A DNA stretch of 13,006 nt from Dehalococcoidia bacterium UBA2160 (GTDB taxonomy: Bacteria > Chloroflexota > Dehalococcoidia > Lucifugimonadales > UBA1123): positions 32,816-45,821 of the forward strand of contig DCWO01000070.1 of the NCBI GenBank assembly GCA_002328865.1, given 5' to 3'. Below the pieces are notes generated by a model. The model searched no databases, had not been told where the DNA came from, and saw nothing but the letters and a program-made list of their open reading frames with translations. The translations under genes and the position numbers were made by a program. Of the stretch, positions 12,951 through 13,006 are shown one piece after another (position 1 is the stretch's first letter; every line of letters begins with the position of its first letter).

Positions 12951-13006
12951 TGGTCATCAACTTAATACTTGTTCTGCGTAGTTGTCATCCTGAGAGCTTG
13001 TGAGTT

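Noticed and set aside
12984..12999. GTCATCCTGAG-type sequence at the window end, like a known dispersed hairpin motif
   Set aside because: Only a short piece is inside the window and its second arm, if any, lies beyond the edge, so a repeat cannot be supported.

Overview
The window is about 13 kb of moderately GC-rich bacterial DNA and looks chromosomal. It contains no rRNA, tRNA, transposase, integrase, phage gene or CRISPR array that I can see. The dominant genes encode oxygen-sensitive 2-hydroxyacyl-CoA dehydratase / benzoyl-CoA reductase-type ATP-driven activases, which points to an anaerobic or at least low-oxygen metabolism. One operator candidate matches the LexA box known from Bacillus subtilis. 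Together with the mix of accessory families (VOC, SRPBCC, NTF2-like, gamma-glutamyltransferase), this would fit a Chloroflexota (Dehalococcoidia-like) or other non-proteobacterial lineage. That placement is a weak inference.

Region 1 (1-9505, minus strand): two tandem, clearly homologous giant genes. The upstream one (9505 to 4304) is complete and encodes about 1733 residues. The downstream one (3591 to beyond base 1) is cut by the window edge after 1197 codons, with no stop in frame. Each protein has two BadF/HgdC-type ATPase domains in series, a CxxCxxxC motif and a DUF2229-like domain. In the complete copy a Gly/Asn-rich linker follows, then a second cysteine-rich COG3581-like half. The two copies are separated by a 712-base spacer that carries a perfect 18-bp hairpin and several other dyads. 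Both copies have a similar promoter candidate (TTGTkC-N17-TAsACT) about 40 bases before the start codon.

Region 2 (9506-10763): a divergent intergenic region, then two small plus-strand genes, a VOC (glyoxalase/bleomycin-resistance fold) protein and an SRPBCC protein. The VOC gene has the strongest promoter in the window (TTGACA-N18-TATGAT). Its spacer is occupied by a perfect match to the Bacillus-type LexA box. A hairpin region with two mutually exclusive foldings lies between the two genes.

Region 3 (10836-12798, minus strand): a probable two-gene operon of a gamma-glutamyltransferase-family Ntn hydrolase followed 19 bases later by an NTF2/SnoaL-like small protein. The leader upstream of the transferase gene carries alternating complementary segments.

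How they work together: the twin activases probably couple ATP hydrolysis to low-potential electron transfer for a radical-type dehydration or reduction of an acyl-CoA. No separate HgdA/HgdB-type substrate subunits are visible here, so the substrate is unknown. The small genes show no evident biochemical link to the activases. The most unusual points are the tandem duplication of such large multi-module proteins, the four cluster-type cysteines placed within one chain, and the LexA-box-like operator in front of a VOC gene.
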